A stretch of 64,000 nucleotides of DNA from an uncultured Lachnospiraceae bacterium (GCA_910579395.1 CAJTUC010000011.1:1-64000), one strand, 5' to 3'. Counted from the first letter of the stretch, positions 1 through 8,805 are shown. Numbers and translations: made by a program. Notes: generated by a model not told the origin, from the sequence alone.

Positions 1-113
1 TCACGGAATAACAAATGGTTTTTTCATACGCGTAAATTTATAGTTAGCGGATTTTCGGCTTAAGTTGACGACATTGTGAGGGGAAAGAGTGGTCGTGAAA
101 ACGGCCGCAAGGA

Positions 114-142
114 TTGACAGAAAAAGGCCGGAATGTTATGAT
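114..142 (+). promoter_or_regulatory. SigA-type promoter of tRNA-Leu
   Basis: A perfect -35 box TTGACA (114-119) and a -10 box TATGAT (137-142) are separated by 17 bp. The tRNA starts about 37 nt downstream of the -10, so this is the obvious promoter of the tRNA transcript. Confidence 0.85.
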
Positions 143-146
143 ACAT

Positions 147-170
147 AACGGGGTTTTCAATAACCCCGTT
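147..170 (+). other. Leader hairpin before tRNA-Leu
   Basis: AACGGGGTT (147-155) is perfectly complementary to AACCCCGTT (162-170) around a six-base loop. It begins just after the promoter -10 and ends 8 nt before the tRNA, so it would form in the tRNA precursor. A role in processing is only inferred; no T-run follows. Confidence 0.55.
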
Positions 171-178
171 CGTGACAG

Positions 179-258
179 GCGGATATGGCGGAATTGGCAG
201 ACGCGCCAGATTTAGGTTCTGGTGGGAGACCGTGCAGGTTCAAGTCCTGTTATCCGCA
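179..258 (+). tRNA. tRNA-Leu (anticodon UAG)
   Basis: The acceptor stem GCGGATA (179-185) pairs with TATCCGC (251-257), with discriminator A at 258. The anticodon stem CCAGA/TCTGG encloses loop TTTAGGT, giving anticodon TAG, which reads CUN leucine codons. The T arm has the standard GTTCAAG loop and a long variable arm is present, as expected for class II tRNA-Leu. CCA is not encoded. Confidence 0.95.
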
Positions 259-295
259 GTAAAAATGAGATTGCGTAAAAGCAGGGCTTGAACCT

Positions 296-319
296 GTTCA
301 AGTCCTGTTATCCGCAGTA
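296..319 (+). repeat. Duplicate of the tRNA-Leu 3' end (possible att remnant)
   Basis: The 24 bp at 296-319 are identical to 238-261, which cover the T-loop, 3' acceptor strand and three bases beyond tRNA-Leu. The second copy lacks the rest of a tRNA. Such 3' duplications are typical of integration at a tRNA attB site. Only 34 bp separate the copies and no integrase is nearby, so this would be an empty scar or a stacked att site. Confidence 0.6.
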
Positions 320-417
320 GGGAATCGCTTATTTTGGGCGGTTCTTTTATTTTGTGCTGTATTTCACGCTGCGCCATTCCATGAAATGAAAAATCCGAAT
401 AGAGAGGGGAATACGCA

Positions 418-1791
418 ATGACTTTCTTTCAGATCACCGCCGTCAATATATGGAGTATGACAATCGATATTATTTTTTTGATCTGGATATCCGGTTTTCT
501 GTTTGGCCGTATTCCGCGTCGTGGGATGAAACATGCGGTGGTCTGCATTCTGGCTGGAACCGGTATAGTGATTTTGCTTTCCTTTACGGGAACGGTCTGC
601 TATCTGACGGGTGTATGGCGTTGGAAATACAGTATTGGCGCTATATTGTGGCTGTATTTTATATTAGCCTGTAAGGTATTGTTCCTGTGGCTCCTGTATC
701 GGGTTTCTTTGTGGGATTGCTGTCTTGAGATAATGCTGATCGAAATTCTGGGTAGTTATGGAAAGCTGTTGGCGGAACTGTATACATGTATATTTGGAAA
801 AGATTTTTACGACCTTGCAGTTCCGGAAGAACGCCGAAGTTATCTATTCTGGCTGACGGTGGTGTGTCCGGCCTGTATTCTGTTCTGCGGACTGGTAATC
901 GACAGGAGCGGTATGGGAAAGATATACAGGAAGTGGCTGGAGCAGGAAGAGAAGCATAGGGGGATTGTATTTCTGCTGGCGTTTTATCCGGTTATTTATC
1001 TTATATTTGAGAAAACGATCAGCGGCGCGCGGCCAAAAGCGGCATTTATACTGCTTCCACTGTCGATGCTTCTGGTAGTACATATTATTTTCATTTATAT
1101 GGGGCGGGACTGGCAGCAGAAACAGTATATTATGGCGCAGCAGACCAGCCTGCGGCAGCAGACGATCTATCTTGAAAAAATGGAACAGATACAGTCCGAT
1201 CTGCGAAAGTTCCGTCACGATTTCCAGAATATGATGGCGGGAATGTATCTTCAGGCAAAAGCAGGCGACTTGGCCGCCATTCAGGATTTTATTCAGGAAG
1301 TGACAGGCGCTTTTGACAGGCAGGCGGGAGACCAGATCAAACTGATGACTCAGCTTGGCAATATTCATGTGATGGAGGTAAAGAGCATTCTGCTGGAGAA
1401 ACTGATCGAAATGCAGCAGGAAGAAATTGTCTGTGTTTTGGAGGTGTTATCTCCATTTGAGAATACCCGGATGCGCAGCATCGACCTCTGTAGATGTCTG
1501 GGCATTTTGATGGATAATGCGATGGAAGAGGTGCGTGGGAAAAAGGATGGGCGGATTTATCTGATGATCAGCAGCCAGAACGGCTGTACGACTTTCCGGA
1601 TAGAGAATACGCTGTACGGAACGGTGGATTTTCAGCGTCTTGGAAAGCCGGGTTATACCACGAAGGGGAGCGGCCGGGGGACAGGGTTGGAAAGTTACCG
1701 GGAAATATTGGATAAATATGACTTTGTGTTTTCTTTTACGGCGATACAGGACGGATGTTTTGTACAGGAGATAAAAATAGAAGAGTCATGA
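418..1791 (+). CDS. GHKL-family sensor histidine kinase
   Basis: This 457-residue membrane kinase probably senses an extracellular signal and phosphorylates the LytTR regulator encoded 12 bp downstream. About six hydrophobic segments fill the first 235 residues. A helical stretch then leads to the phosphoacceptor region KFRHDFQN (His near residue 268). The C-terminal GHKL ATPase domain shows an N-box (MDNAMEEV) and a glycine-rich GRGTGLESY lid. The architecture is that of AgrC/VirS-like kinases. The ATG at 418 is preceded by a GAGAGGGGA ribosome binding site. No peptide precursor gene is recognisable next to it, so the ligand is unknown. Confidence 0.88.
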   Translation: MTFFQITAVNIWSMTIDIIFLIWISGFLFGRIPRRGMKHAVVCILAGTGIVILLSFTGTVCYLTGVWRWKYSIGAILWLYFILACKVLFLWLLYRVSLWDCCLEIMLIEILGSYGKLLAELYTCIFGKDFYDLAVPEERRSYLFWLTVVCPACILFCGLVIDRSGMGKIYRKWLEQEEKHRGIVFLLAFYPVIYLIFEKTISGARPKAAFILLPLSMLLVVHIIFIYMGRDWQQKQYIMAQQTSLRQQTIYLEKMEQIQSDLRKFRHDFQNMMAGMYLQAKAGDLAAIQDFIQEVTGAFDRQAGDQIKLMTQLGNIHVMEVKSILLEKLIEMQQEEIVCVLEVLSPFENTRMRSIDLCRCLGILMDNAMEEVRGKKDGRIYLMISSQNGCTTFRIENTLYGTVDFQRLGKPGYTTKGSGRGTGLESYREILDKYDFVFSFTAIQDGCFVQEIKIEES

Positions 1792-1803
1792 CAGGAGGAG
1801 TCT

Positions 1804-2550
1804 ATGCTGCCGATTTTTATATGTGAGGATGATGAGCGGATTCGGAATGCGGAGCGGCTTTGGCTGGAAAAACAGATATTGATCGAAGGATTTGACATGG
1901 AAATCGCGCTGTGTACCGGGAATCCGGAAGAACTTTTAGAATATCTGGCGCATACGCAGCGGCAGGGAATTTATTTTCTGGATGTGGAGCTGAAAGGAGC
2001 GTCTATGGACGGTTTTCGGCTTGGTGAGGAAATCCGGAAAAAGGATGCGAGAGGATTTCTGATCTATGTTACGGCGTTTCAGGAGCTGGCTTTTGAGACG
2101 TTCCGCTATCATCTCGAGGCGCTTGATTATATATGCAAGAAGGAGCCGGAGCAGATGTATGCCGGACTTTCCCGATGTCTTACCGTGATTGCGGAGCGGG
2201 TGAGCAGGGAACAGGGAAGGCAGCAGGAATATTTTACGGTGAAAACGTTGGATGTGATCCGGCATATTCCGCTGGAGGAAATTCTGTATTTTGCGACTTC
2301 TGAACGTACCCACAGGATTGAACTCCATGCCAGGCAGGAGCGGCTTGACTTTATCGGAAGTATGCAGGAGCTGGAAGAGCGTCTTGGACCACATTTTATC
2401 CGGGTGCACAGGGCCTATCTGGTCCGGGCCGACCAGATTGCAGGGATTGAGCGGAAAACAAAAGAAATCGTGCTGAAAAACGGGGAACGGTGTCCTTATT
2501 CCAGAGCGATGCGAAATTATCTTGAGAGTTTTGAATACCCGAAAGTATAG
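1804..2550 (+). CDS. LytTR-family response regulator
   Basis: This is a 248-residue regulator, partner of the GHKL kinase just upstream. The receiver domain at the N-terminus has the acidic pair near residues 8-10 (CEDDERIR), the phosphoacceptor Asp in IYFLDVEL near residue 59, and a conserved Lys near residue 112. The last 100 residues are a LytTR DNA-binding domain (TSERTHRIELHA, FIRVHRAYLV). The start is supported by GGAGGAG six bases before the ATG. LytTR proteins bind pairs of short direct repeats, but no such site is visible immediately upstream of the kinase. Confidence 0.9.
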   Translation: MLPIFICEDDERIRNAERLWLEKQILIEGFDMEIALCTGNPEELLEYLAHTQRQGIYFLDVELKGASMDGFRLGEEIRKKDARGFLIYVTAFQELAFETFRYHLEALDYICKKEPEQMYAGLSRCLTVIAERVSREQGRQQEYFTVKTLDVIRHIPLEEILYFATSERTHRIELHARQERLDFIGSMQELEERLGPHFIRVHRAYLVRADQIAGIERKTKEIVLKNGERCPYSRAMRNYLESFEYPKV

Positions 2551-2792
2551 AGAACCTCCGTAAGGAAAGAATGTATATGAGGAAAGTGCCAGATGAAGCG
2601 TACATGAAGAACGTACATGAGGAAAGTTTCAGACGTGCTTTCCGTTCAGGCAGTAAAATGACCGTCTGGGCAGATTCTGTTCTGATAAAAGCGGGAAGTG
2701 GTATAATAGGAAGAAAAATTCCTGATTGTTTATGTCGAAGTTGTCGGCATGACTGGAAGGCTGGAATAATAAAGGAAGGGTGGTTTTGACAA

Positions 2793-3833
2793 ATGACGGA
2801 AACGAACAATACAAAGAAACAGTTTATTATTTTTCTGCTCATGGCTTATGGAGTGACTTATCTGATGGGAATTCTGATATGGTATGGGACCACGGTATCA
2901 GCGGATTTGAGTGCGTTTGGAAATGCGCAGATGTTCTATCCGGCGGCGGGCGTAATGTTAGCTTATCTGCTGACGAAATGGGAAGACGGCATGCTGCCAA
3001 GATGGTTCTATCTGTGCTTTCTGCTTATCACATTGCTGATGATATTGATTTCGGTATTAGCGATTGTAAGGCCGGGCCAGAACATGGTCCTGAATGGGGT
3101 GGAGATTTCCATGTGGGCTATCCTTTCCCAGTATGCGGTGATTGGCGGAAGCATTCTTTGCTGGATTACTTTGTTGATTGCAGGAAAAAAAAGAAGAGCG
3201 GTTTATGGACTCGGATGGAAGCGTTTAAAAATGTCTCTGCTCTGCATTCTTCTTTTCTTTGTGCTTTATTTTGGCCGGGCGGCCATTTCCTGTGCGGTCA
3301 GCGGTCAGATGAACCTGATGTATGATGTCTTGAAAAGTCCGGCAACCTGGAGTTATATCCTTTTTATGCCGGTTAATTTTCTGATGGTTTTTGCGCCGTT
3401 CTTTGGAGAAGAATACGGATGGAGATACTACTTACAGCCAATTCTGCAGAAGCGCTTCGGCATACGGGCCGGTATTCTGATTCTTGGCGTGTCCTGGGGA
3501 GTATGGCATATTTTTCTGGACTTTTTTTACTATACGACGCCGGATATGGGATTTGCGATGACAATGATACAAATCATAACATGTGTTACGCTTGGCGTCT
3601 TTTTTGCCTGGGCTTATCAGAAAACTGACAATATATGGGTACCGGTCATCCTGCATTTTATGAATAATAATCTGGCGCCTGTGATGGCCAATAATTATTC
3701 GATGGATGTGTTGGAAAACCAGCAGGTGACATGGGCAATGGTACCGCAGACATTGCTTTTGAACGGTGTGGTATTTGGCTTCTTCTTATTGTCAAAAGAA
3801 TTTCGGGCAAAAGAAGACGGAGATTCCAAATGA
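2793..3833 (+). CDS. CPBP-family intramembrane metalloprotease
   Basis: A 346-residue polytopic membrane protein of the CPBP (CAAX protease/bacteriocin-processing) family. The three active-site motifs are present: FFGEEYGWRYYLQP (EExxxR), WGVWHIF (FxxxH-like) and a C-terminal HFMNN. Family members are proteases linked to prenyl-protein processing, bacteriocin immunity or membrane signalling. The substrate here cannot be predicted. A TATAAT box lies at 2702-2707 with a poor -35. A terminator hairpin follows the gene and reaches into the 3' end of the convergent kinase gene. Confidence 0.85.
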   Translation: MTETNNTKKQFIIFLLMAYGVTYLMGILIWYGTTVSADLSAFGNAQMFYPAAGVMLAYLLTKWEDGMLPRWFYLCFLLITLLMILISVLAIVRPGQNMVLNGVEISMWAILSQYAVIGGSILCWITLLIAGKKRRAVYGLGWKRLKMSLLCILLFFVLYFGRAAISCAVSGQMNLMYDVLKSPATWSYILFMPVNFLMVFAPFFGEEYGWRYYLQPILQKRFGIRAGILILGVSWGVWHIFLDFFYYTTPDMGFAMTMIQIITCVTLGVFFAWAYQKTDNIWVPVILHFMNNNLAPVMANNYSMDVLENQQVTWAMVPQTLLLNGVVFGFFLLSKEFRAKEDGDSK

Positions 3834-3867
3834 TATTGGACTCAAATGGCATGGGATTCATGATCGG

Positions 3868-3894
3868 AGCGCGGGCATTCAGGCCTGCGCTTTT
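3868..3894 (+). terminator. Rho-independent terminator after the CPBP gene
   Basis: AGCGCGGGC (3868-3876) pairs with GCCTGCGCT (3883-3891), including one G-U pair, and is followed by TTTT. It overlaps the last codons of the convergent kinase gene. Confidence 0.6.
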
Positions 3895-5291
3895 GATGAT
3901 TCCGGCAGCATGATCGTGAAGATGCTTCCGCCGCCGGGATTATCTTCAACGGTGATCCTGCCATGATGTGCGTTTACAATCTCATAGGCGATTGAAAGGC
4001 CAAGCCCGAAGTGCTCTTTTGCGCTTCGGGATTTTTCAGTCCGATAGAAGCGTTCGAAAATATGCTTTTTATCAGCGTCGGAAATACCGCTCCCGGTATC
4101 TGTGACAATAATTAAAAAACAATTGTTGTTAAAATGCTGAAAAGCGCTTTCACGGTATTTCAGCGTCAAAGTGATGTTTCCGCCTTCCGGGGTATAGCTG
4201 ACGGCATTGTGGAGCAGAATGGAGAGTGTCTGGGCGATGCGTTCCGAGTCGCAGAAACAGCGCGGCGGTATATTTTCGGGCAGTTCGAGCGATAACGATA
4301 GTTTTTTATTGCGGCACAGGGAGTCGAAGGCTTCATAGACATTGAGGCACAATGTATCTAATTGGGCGGGAGCTTTTTCGATGGGAAAGCGATTCGTACC
4401 GGCATGGGCGAGCGTCAGCATATCGTTAAGAAGGTTGTTCATCTGCCGTCCCTCTTTGCGGATTGTCTTAAAAAAGCTTTTTTGTTCTTCGGCATTGGCT
4501 TTCTCGCAGCATTCGGCGCTGGCAAGCATTACGGAGAGCGGCGTGCGCAGTTCGTGGGAAGCGGCGGCAAAGAACTGCATCTGCGCTTCCTGATTATCGC
4601 GCAGCGGCTTCAGGATCCGGCCCGTAAAGAAGAATGAAAAGGCAAGAAGCATGGCCGCTGCCGCCAGGTCGATGAGCAGGAAACGGAGCCGTTGACGAAA
4701 AATCTGTGCATTCAGTGCTGTTAAAGCGTTAAGAATGACAATCTGCGTCCGGGCGGAGTCTTTTTCTATATCGATGATGGAGGCATAATAAGAACTTCCT
4801 GTGGTGGCAGAGCGGAACTGATATTCATGATGCCGGATACCGTAGTAGGCAAAAGAGGTGGTCACAGTCACAATATAATTATAATCACGATCGTTATCAA
4901 ATGTGATGGAGTACATTTCCGCATTGCCGGCTTCGGGCAGAGAGGATTGAAGCATAGATTGATAGGCTTCAAGACTTTCCTTTAATAAACGTTGACCGGA
5001 TGGGTCATGAGAATCGCGCAAAGAATTATACAGAAAAGGCGTGCCATTGTCGATGACATAGATGGTAAAGCCGTTTTGCGCTTCGATTCGTTCCAGCCAC
5101 TGTATGGAGATGGAGGAAGCGTTTTCCAGGCTGGCAGCGATCGTACTGACGTCATTCTGAAAAGAGCGGAACTGGTTTTCGGAAAGGCTGCTTTCGGAAA
5201 CGTGCAGATAAAGCAGCGATATCAGAATGATGATTGCGATTGTTGTGCCGGAACACAGGATGGTAAAAAGAAAATGTGCTTTCTGAAACAT
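3879..5291 (-). CDS. Sensor histidine kinase (OmpR-type partner)
   Basis: A 470-residue classical membrane kinase. TM1 is at residues 8-28 and an extracytoplasmic sensor region of about 170 residues follows. TM2 lies near residues 205-225, before a short linker. The HisKA motif ASHELRTPLSV contains the phosphoacceptor His. The ATPase domain has N-box LHNAVSYTP, G1 DTGSGI and G2 GLGLSIAYEI. It lies 19 bp downstream of an OmpR-type regulator gene on the same strand, so the two form one two-component operon. The periplasmic-type domain has no recognisable ligand fold, and the stimulus is unknown. Confidence 0.92.
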   Translation of the reverse strand: MFQKAHFLFTILCSGTTIAIIILISLLYLHVSESSLSENQFRSFQNDVSTIAASLENASSISIQWLERIEAQNGFTIYVIDNGTPFLYNSLRDSHDPSGQRLLKESLEAYQSMLQSSLPEAGNAEMYSITFDNDRDYNYIVTVTTSFAYYGIRHHEYQFRSATTGSSYYASIIDIEKDSARTQIVILNALTALNAQIFRQRLRFLLIDLAAAAMLLAFSFFFTGRILKPLRDNQEAQMQFFAAASHELRTPLSVMLASAECCEKANAEEQKSFFKTIRKEGRQMNNLLNDMLTLAHAGTNRFPIEKAPAQLDTLCLNVYEAFDSLCRNKKLSLSLELPENIPPRCFCDSERIAQTLSILLHNAVSYTPEGGNITLTLKYRESAFQHFNNNCFLIIVTDTGSGISDADKKHIFERFYRTEKSRSAKEHFGLGLSIAYEIVNAHHGRITVEDNPGGGSIFTIMLPESSKAQA

Positions 5292-5310
5292 AAAAATCTT
5301 TTAAATCCTT

Positions 5311-5997
5311 TCAGAGAAAAGGGGCATTAAGTCCGTATCCAACACCCCAGACAGTCTTGATCTGTAAAGCGGAGCCGATTCCTTTGAGCCGTCTGCGCAG
5401 AAAATGAATATAGTTATCCAGATTTCCGTTTTCCACTTCACTGTCCGGCCCCCATACTTTTAACAGCAGCATTTCACGGGCAAGGGTCTGTCCCGGTGCA
5501 TGAAGAAAACTTTCCAACAGGTCGCCTTCGCGCCGTGACAATAAACAGTCGCCGGATGGCCCTGTCAGACACATCTCGCGGGGAGACCATGTGATATCGT
5601 GATAGGTGAGGGTGCCTTCGGGCTGGGCGTTCAGGGAAAGGGAGCGCCTGGTGACACAGCGTATTCTGGCAAGCAGCTCTTCGAAATCAAAAGGTTTGAC
5701 AAGGTAATCATCCGCGCCGAGGTCCAATCCTGTGATCTTATCCTGCAAAAGGCCGAGGGCAGTAATCAGGATGATCGGCGTGTTTACGGATAGCTGACGC
5801 AGCGCGGTCATGACTTCCGTTCCTTCTCTGTCGGGCAGCATCCGGTCGAGCAGAATGATATCATAAATGTTCTGTTTCCCATAGTAGAGCGCTTCTTCTC
5901 CATTGCCGCAGGAATCGACATTATATCCCCGGGCGGTCAGCTGCCAGGTCAGCGCCTTATTTAAGTCTTTGTCATCTTCGGCGAGTAAAATACGCAT
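5311..5997 (-). CDS. OmpR/PhoB-family response regulator
   Basis: A 228-residue regulator starting MRILLAEDDKDL. The receiver domain has the acidic pocket EDD, the phosphoacceptor Asp in IILLDRMLPDREG and the conserved Lys in DYLVKPFDFEE. The C-terminal winged helix ends in LRRRLKGIG and VWGVGYGL, the usual OmpR recognition-helix and hairpin region. I chose the ATG at 5997 over an upstream TTG at 6015 because AAAGGA lies nine bases before the ATG. It is the first gene of the operon with the kinase. Candidate 11-bp-spaced direct repeats lie upstream at 6099-6117. Confidence 0.93.
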   Translation of the reverse strand: MRILLAEDDKDLNKALTWQLTARGYNVDSCGNGEEALYYGKQNIYDIILLDRMLPDREGTEVMTALRQLSVNTPIILITALGLLQDKITGLDLGADDYLVKPFDFEELLARIRCVTRRSLSLNAQPEGTLTYHDITWSPREMCLTGPSGDCLLSRREGDLLESFLHAPGQTLAREMLLLKVWGPDSEVENGNLDNYIHFLRRRLKGIGSALQIKTVWGVGYGLNAPFL

Positions 5998-6098
5998 AGG
6001 CGGGCATCCTTTCAAATGATCTTGCCATTTAATCTTTATTTTACAACGATTTTATCATAAGATTCTTGAAAAATCCTCTAAGAAATTCTTAAAAATTA

Positions 6099-6117
6099 TT
6101 AGAGAAAGTTTAGAGAA
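6099..6117. promoter_or_regulatory. Candidate OmpR-type regulator box
   Basis: TTAGAGAA occurs at 6099-6106 and again at 6110-6117, an 11-bp period typical of sites bound by OmpR/PhoB-family dimers on one DNA face. A variant (CTTAGAGG) occurs on the opposite strand around 6075-6083. The site lies between the two divergent promoters. Binding by the adjacent regulator is inferred. Confidence 0.4.
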
Positions 6118-6146
6118 GTTTTTGGTATTTATTATACATCGATAGT

Positions 6147-6344
6147 CGAAAACGCGCAGCCGCAGGGGAAGGGGCCGGGGGACGTGCAGTCCCTGCGGTG
6201 GCCCTTGAAAAGCGCCGGTCCTTAGCGAAAATGCGGCTTGCCGCTTTTGAGCTTAGTACCGCTGCGTCTTTTCGCGGAGCGAGAGCGTGCCACCAAAGGG
6301 ACTGCACGTCCCCCGGCCCCTTCCCCTGCGGCTGCGCGGTTTCG
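6147..6344. repeat. 198-bp long palindrome (MITE-like or cruciform)
   Basis: The left arm 6147-6202 and right arm 6289-6344 are inverted copies, with one mismatch near the outer end and two near the inner end. The 42 bp between those mismatches (6153-6194 against 6297-6338) are perfect. The 86-bp centre is itself imperfectly self-complementary, for example AATGCGGC against GCCGCTTTT around 6230-6247. The arms are very GC-rich compared with the AT-rich flanks. It fills most of the gap between the divergent OmpR regulator and solute-binding protein genes. No flanking target duplication is evident. Confidence 0.8.
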
Positions 6345-6372
6345 GCAAATTGCAACAGGGAGGTTTTGACAT

Positions 6373-8715
6373 ATGGCAAAAGGAAAAATGAAAAGCAGGC
6401 TTTGGAGCCTTATCCTTGCGGCGTCGATGGCGGTCGCTTTGACGGGCTGTGCCGGCGGCGGGGAAGGTGCGCAGGGTGACGGTATGAGTACGGACGAGGC
6501 GCCGGACGGCGCTTCCGGCAGTACAAACGGGCAGACGGCGATGGGGCGGTATGTGGAGGAAGAAATCGACTTGTCTGACGTCGTGTTTTCACCGAGAGGC
6601 ATCTGCAGACAGGAAAACGGAAATCTGGTCATTCTGGACAGCTATGCGGGTTATTTTATATCAAAGGATGAGGGGTTGACATGGGAAAATGAAAAGCCGG
6701 ACTGGCTGTCGGAAATGATGGCGCAGGGCAAATATATTTCAGAGATGGCGATGTCACCCGACGGCACGGTCGGTGTGATTTATGATGCGGGTGAACCGAA
6801 TGATAATGATTATACGCCGGCCATGAAGCTGATACTGCCGGACGGGACGCATGTGCCGGTGGAATTGGAACTGTCGGAAGAGGATAATAAGATCCGGTAT
6901 GTGTCCATGAGCGAAGATAATCGTATTTTTGTCAATACTTATGGGATGAGTATCTATGAAGTATATCGTGATGGCAGCGGCGAAAAGGTGCTGGATGCGC
7001 AGGAAAGGGCTTATTGGTTCCGGAAACAGGAAAATCTGCTTTTTATGGATAATGATTTTGGAAGCGGTGCTGACCTGCCGCTCATCTATGATATGGAGGC
7101 CGGAGATTATATAGAAGATGTCGTGCTGACGGATTTTGTCAGCGACAGCTACGGGGAACGCTACTATAACGGTTCGGATTACGGTACAATGTGTCTTTTA
7201 CCGGGAGAAGAGCAGACGGTCTATGTAATCGGTGAAAAGGGAATCCACCGCCATGTCATCGGCGGTAATATGATGGAACAGGTCGTGGACGGCAATCTGT
7301 CCATGTTGAGCAATCCTTCTTATCATGTATGCGATGCCATGCAGTTAGAGGATGATGTGTTTCTTGTGCTCTTTGCCAACTGCAAGCTGCTGCGCTTTAC
7401 CTACGACCCGAATGTGCCTGCGGTGCCGGAGAAGGTGCTGACCGTATACAGTCTGCAGGAGGATGATGATCTGCGGCAGGCGGTCTCGCTCTATCAGACA
7501 AAGCATCTGGATACTTTCGTTTCCTATGAAGTCGGTATGGAAGAAGGCGGTTCGGTGACGAGGGAAGACGCGATCAAAAAACTGAATACGGAAGTAATGG
7601 CGGGAGAAGGCCCCGATTTGATCGTGATGGACGGTCTGCCTTTTTCCTCTTACGTCAGCAAAGGACTGTTGCTCGACGTGACTGATGATTTGGAGCAGTA
7701 CAGCGCACAGGAGCCGCTTTTTGACAATGTTATCGATGCGCTGAAGGTGGACGGAAAGACTTATGTGGCGCCTGCGACCTTCGGTGTCCCGAGACTGGTC
7801 GGCAAAGAGAGCTGTGTATCGGGCATGACGGATTTATCCGGCATCGGAGAAGGGGTGGAAGCGCTCAGGAAGGAGTATCCGGGAGCGGATATCATCGGCA
7901 TATACGATGCGGATACGGTGATGAAACGGTTTGCGCTGACGAGCGCGCCCTTGTGGATTTCGGAAAACGGCTCTCTGAACCGGGAATCAATCGAGGCATT
8001 TCTGGAGCAGAGCAAACGTATCTATGATGCCCAGATGGACGGCATCCGGGAGGATATCCTTCAGGCCCATGCAGAAGAGGGAAACAGAGGAACGTATAAC
8101 GCTGAAGGAATGCGCGTGGATTGGGATTTGGCCAACGATGTCTTCGAGTATATCGATGGTTCCCAATATCTGATCAGCGGCTGGGTGGATACGGCTTACG
8201 GCTATATGGAAAGCGTTTCCGTGGAAAAAACGAAAGGATATGAGGACAGCAGGGCAGTGCCGATGCAGGGAGAATGCAGCGGACTCTTTCTGCCAAAGAC
8301 GCTGCTTGGCATCAGCGCCACGTCCGCACAGACCGAGGATGCCAAAGAGTTCATGCGCTTTTTCCTGTCGGCCGAGATGCAGGCGAATTATTACGGACTG
8401 CCGGTAAACAAGGATGCGTATGATATACAGATGGCACCGAATGAACTGTATATGGGAGAGGACCGCGCATTTGGTTATCTTACGATGGTGTCAGATGATG
8501 GCCACTATATTGATTTTATCATTTATTATCCGACGGATGAGGAGATAGCGGTCTTTAAAGAAGAACTGGCTTCGGTGAATACGGCTTATTTTTCTGACAG
8601 TGTGTTGGAAGACGCGGTATTTACGAGCGGCGCCAGGTATATGCAGGGGGAAATGACACTGGATGAGGCGCTCTCCGAGATTGAGAGACAGGTAGCGATT
8701 TATATGGCCGAATAA
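6373..8715 (+). CDS. Large lipoprotein with C-terminal extracellular solute-binding domain
   Basis: A 780-residue exported lipoprotein with a charged N-terminus, a hydrophobic segment and lipobox ALTGC (Cys26). Residues 60-360 contain repeating short beta-rich units (ENGNLVILDSYAGYF, EDNRIFVNTYGMSIYEV), suggesting a propeller-like sensor domain. From about residue 370 the sequence resembles family 1 ABC solute-binding proteins (LRQAVSLYQTKH, GEGPDLIVMDGLPF). No permease or ATPase gene adjoins it, so it may capture a ligand for a distant transporter or act as a sensor. The start is backed by GGGAGG nine bases upstream of the ATG. Confidence 0.75.
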   Translation: MAKGKMKSRLWSLILAASMAVALTGCAGGGEGAQGDGMSTDEAPDGASGSTNGQTAMGRYVEEEIDLSDVVFSPRGICRQENGNLVILDSYAGYFISKDEGLTWENEKPDWLSEMMAQGKYISEMAMSPDGTVGVIYDAGEPNDNDYTPAMKLILPDGTHVPVELELSEEDNKIRYVSMSEDNRIFVNTYGMSIYEVYRDGSGEKVLDAQERAYWFRKQENLLFMDNDFGSGADLPLIYDMEAGDYIEDVVLTDFVSDSYGERYYNGSDYGTMCLLPGEEQTVYVIGEKGIHRHVIGGNMMEQVVDGNLSMLSNPSYHVCDAMQLEDDVFLVLFANCKLLRFTYDPNVPAVPEKVLTVYSLQEDDDLRQAVSLYQTKHLDTFVSYEVGMEEGGSVTREDAIKKLNTEVMAGEGPDLIVMDGLPFSSYVSKGLLLDVTDDLEQYSAQEPLFDNVIDALKVDGKTYVAPATFGVPRLVGKESCVSGMTDLSGIGEGVEALRKEYPGADIIGIYDADTVMKRFALTSAPLWISENGSLNRESIEAFLEQSKRIYDAQMDGIREDILQAHAEEGNRGTYNAEGMRVDWDLANDVFEYIDGSQYLISGWVDTAYGYMESVSVEKTKGYEDSRAVPMQGECSGLFLPKTLLGISATSAQTEDAKEFMRFFLSAEMQANYYGLPVNKDAYDIQMAPNELYMGEDRAFGYLTMVSDDGHYIDFIIYYPTDEEIAVFKEELASVNTAYFSDSVLEDAVFTSGARYMQGEMTLDEALSEIERQVAIYMAE

Positions 8716-8717
8716 TA

Positions 8718-8802
8718 GGGTGAAAAGAACTTCTAAAGACGTTTCACCAATGGGTGAAACGCCAAGAAGTTCTACGATTTGCTAAGCAAATCTTTTTCAC
8801 CC
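8718..8802 (+). repeat. 85-bp two-armed junction element, copy 1
   Basis: The outer stem GGGTGAAAA (8718-8726) pairs with TTTTCACCC (8794-8802). Arm A is GAACTTCT (8727-8734) with AGAAGTTC (8765-8772), topped by CGTTTCACC/GGTGAAACG (8740-8748 with 8753-8761). Arm B is GATTTGC (8776-8782) with GCAAATC (8786-8792). It begins two bases after the TAA of the solute-binding lipoprotein gene. A further hairpin, AGAATGCCTG/CAGGCATTCT (8806-8830), follows. Confidence 0.85.
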
Positions 8803-8805
8803 GGA

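Noticed and set aside
296..319. Second tRNA gene
   Set aside because: Only the 3' end of the tRNA is repeated. No D arm or anticodon arm precedes it.
8718..8802. Junction elements as ordinary rho-independent terminators
   Set aside because: The T-runs form part of the outer stem and no unpaired T-run follows. A separate terminator lies downstream at 8911-8944.
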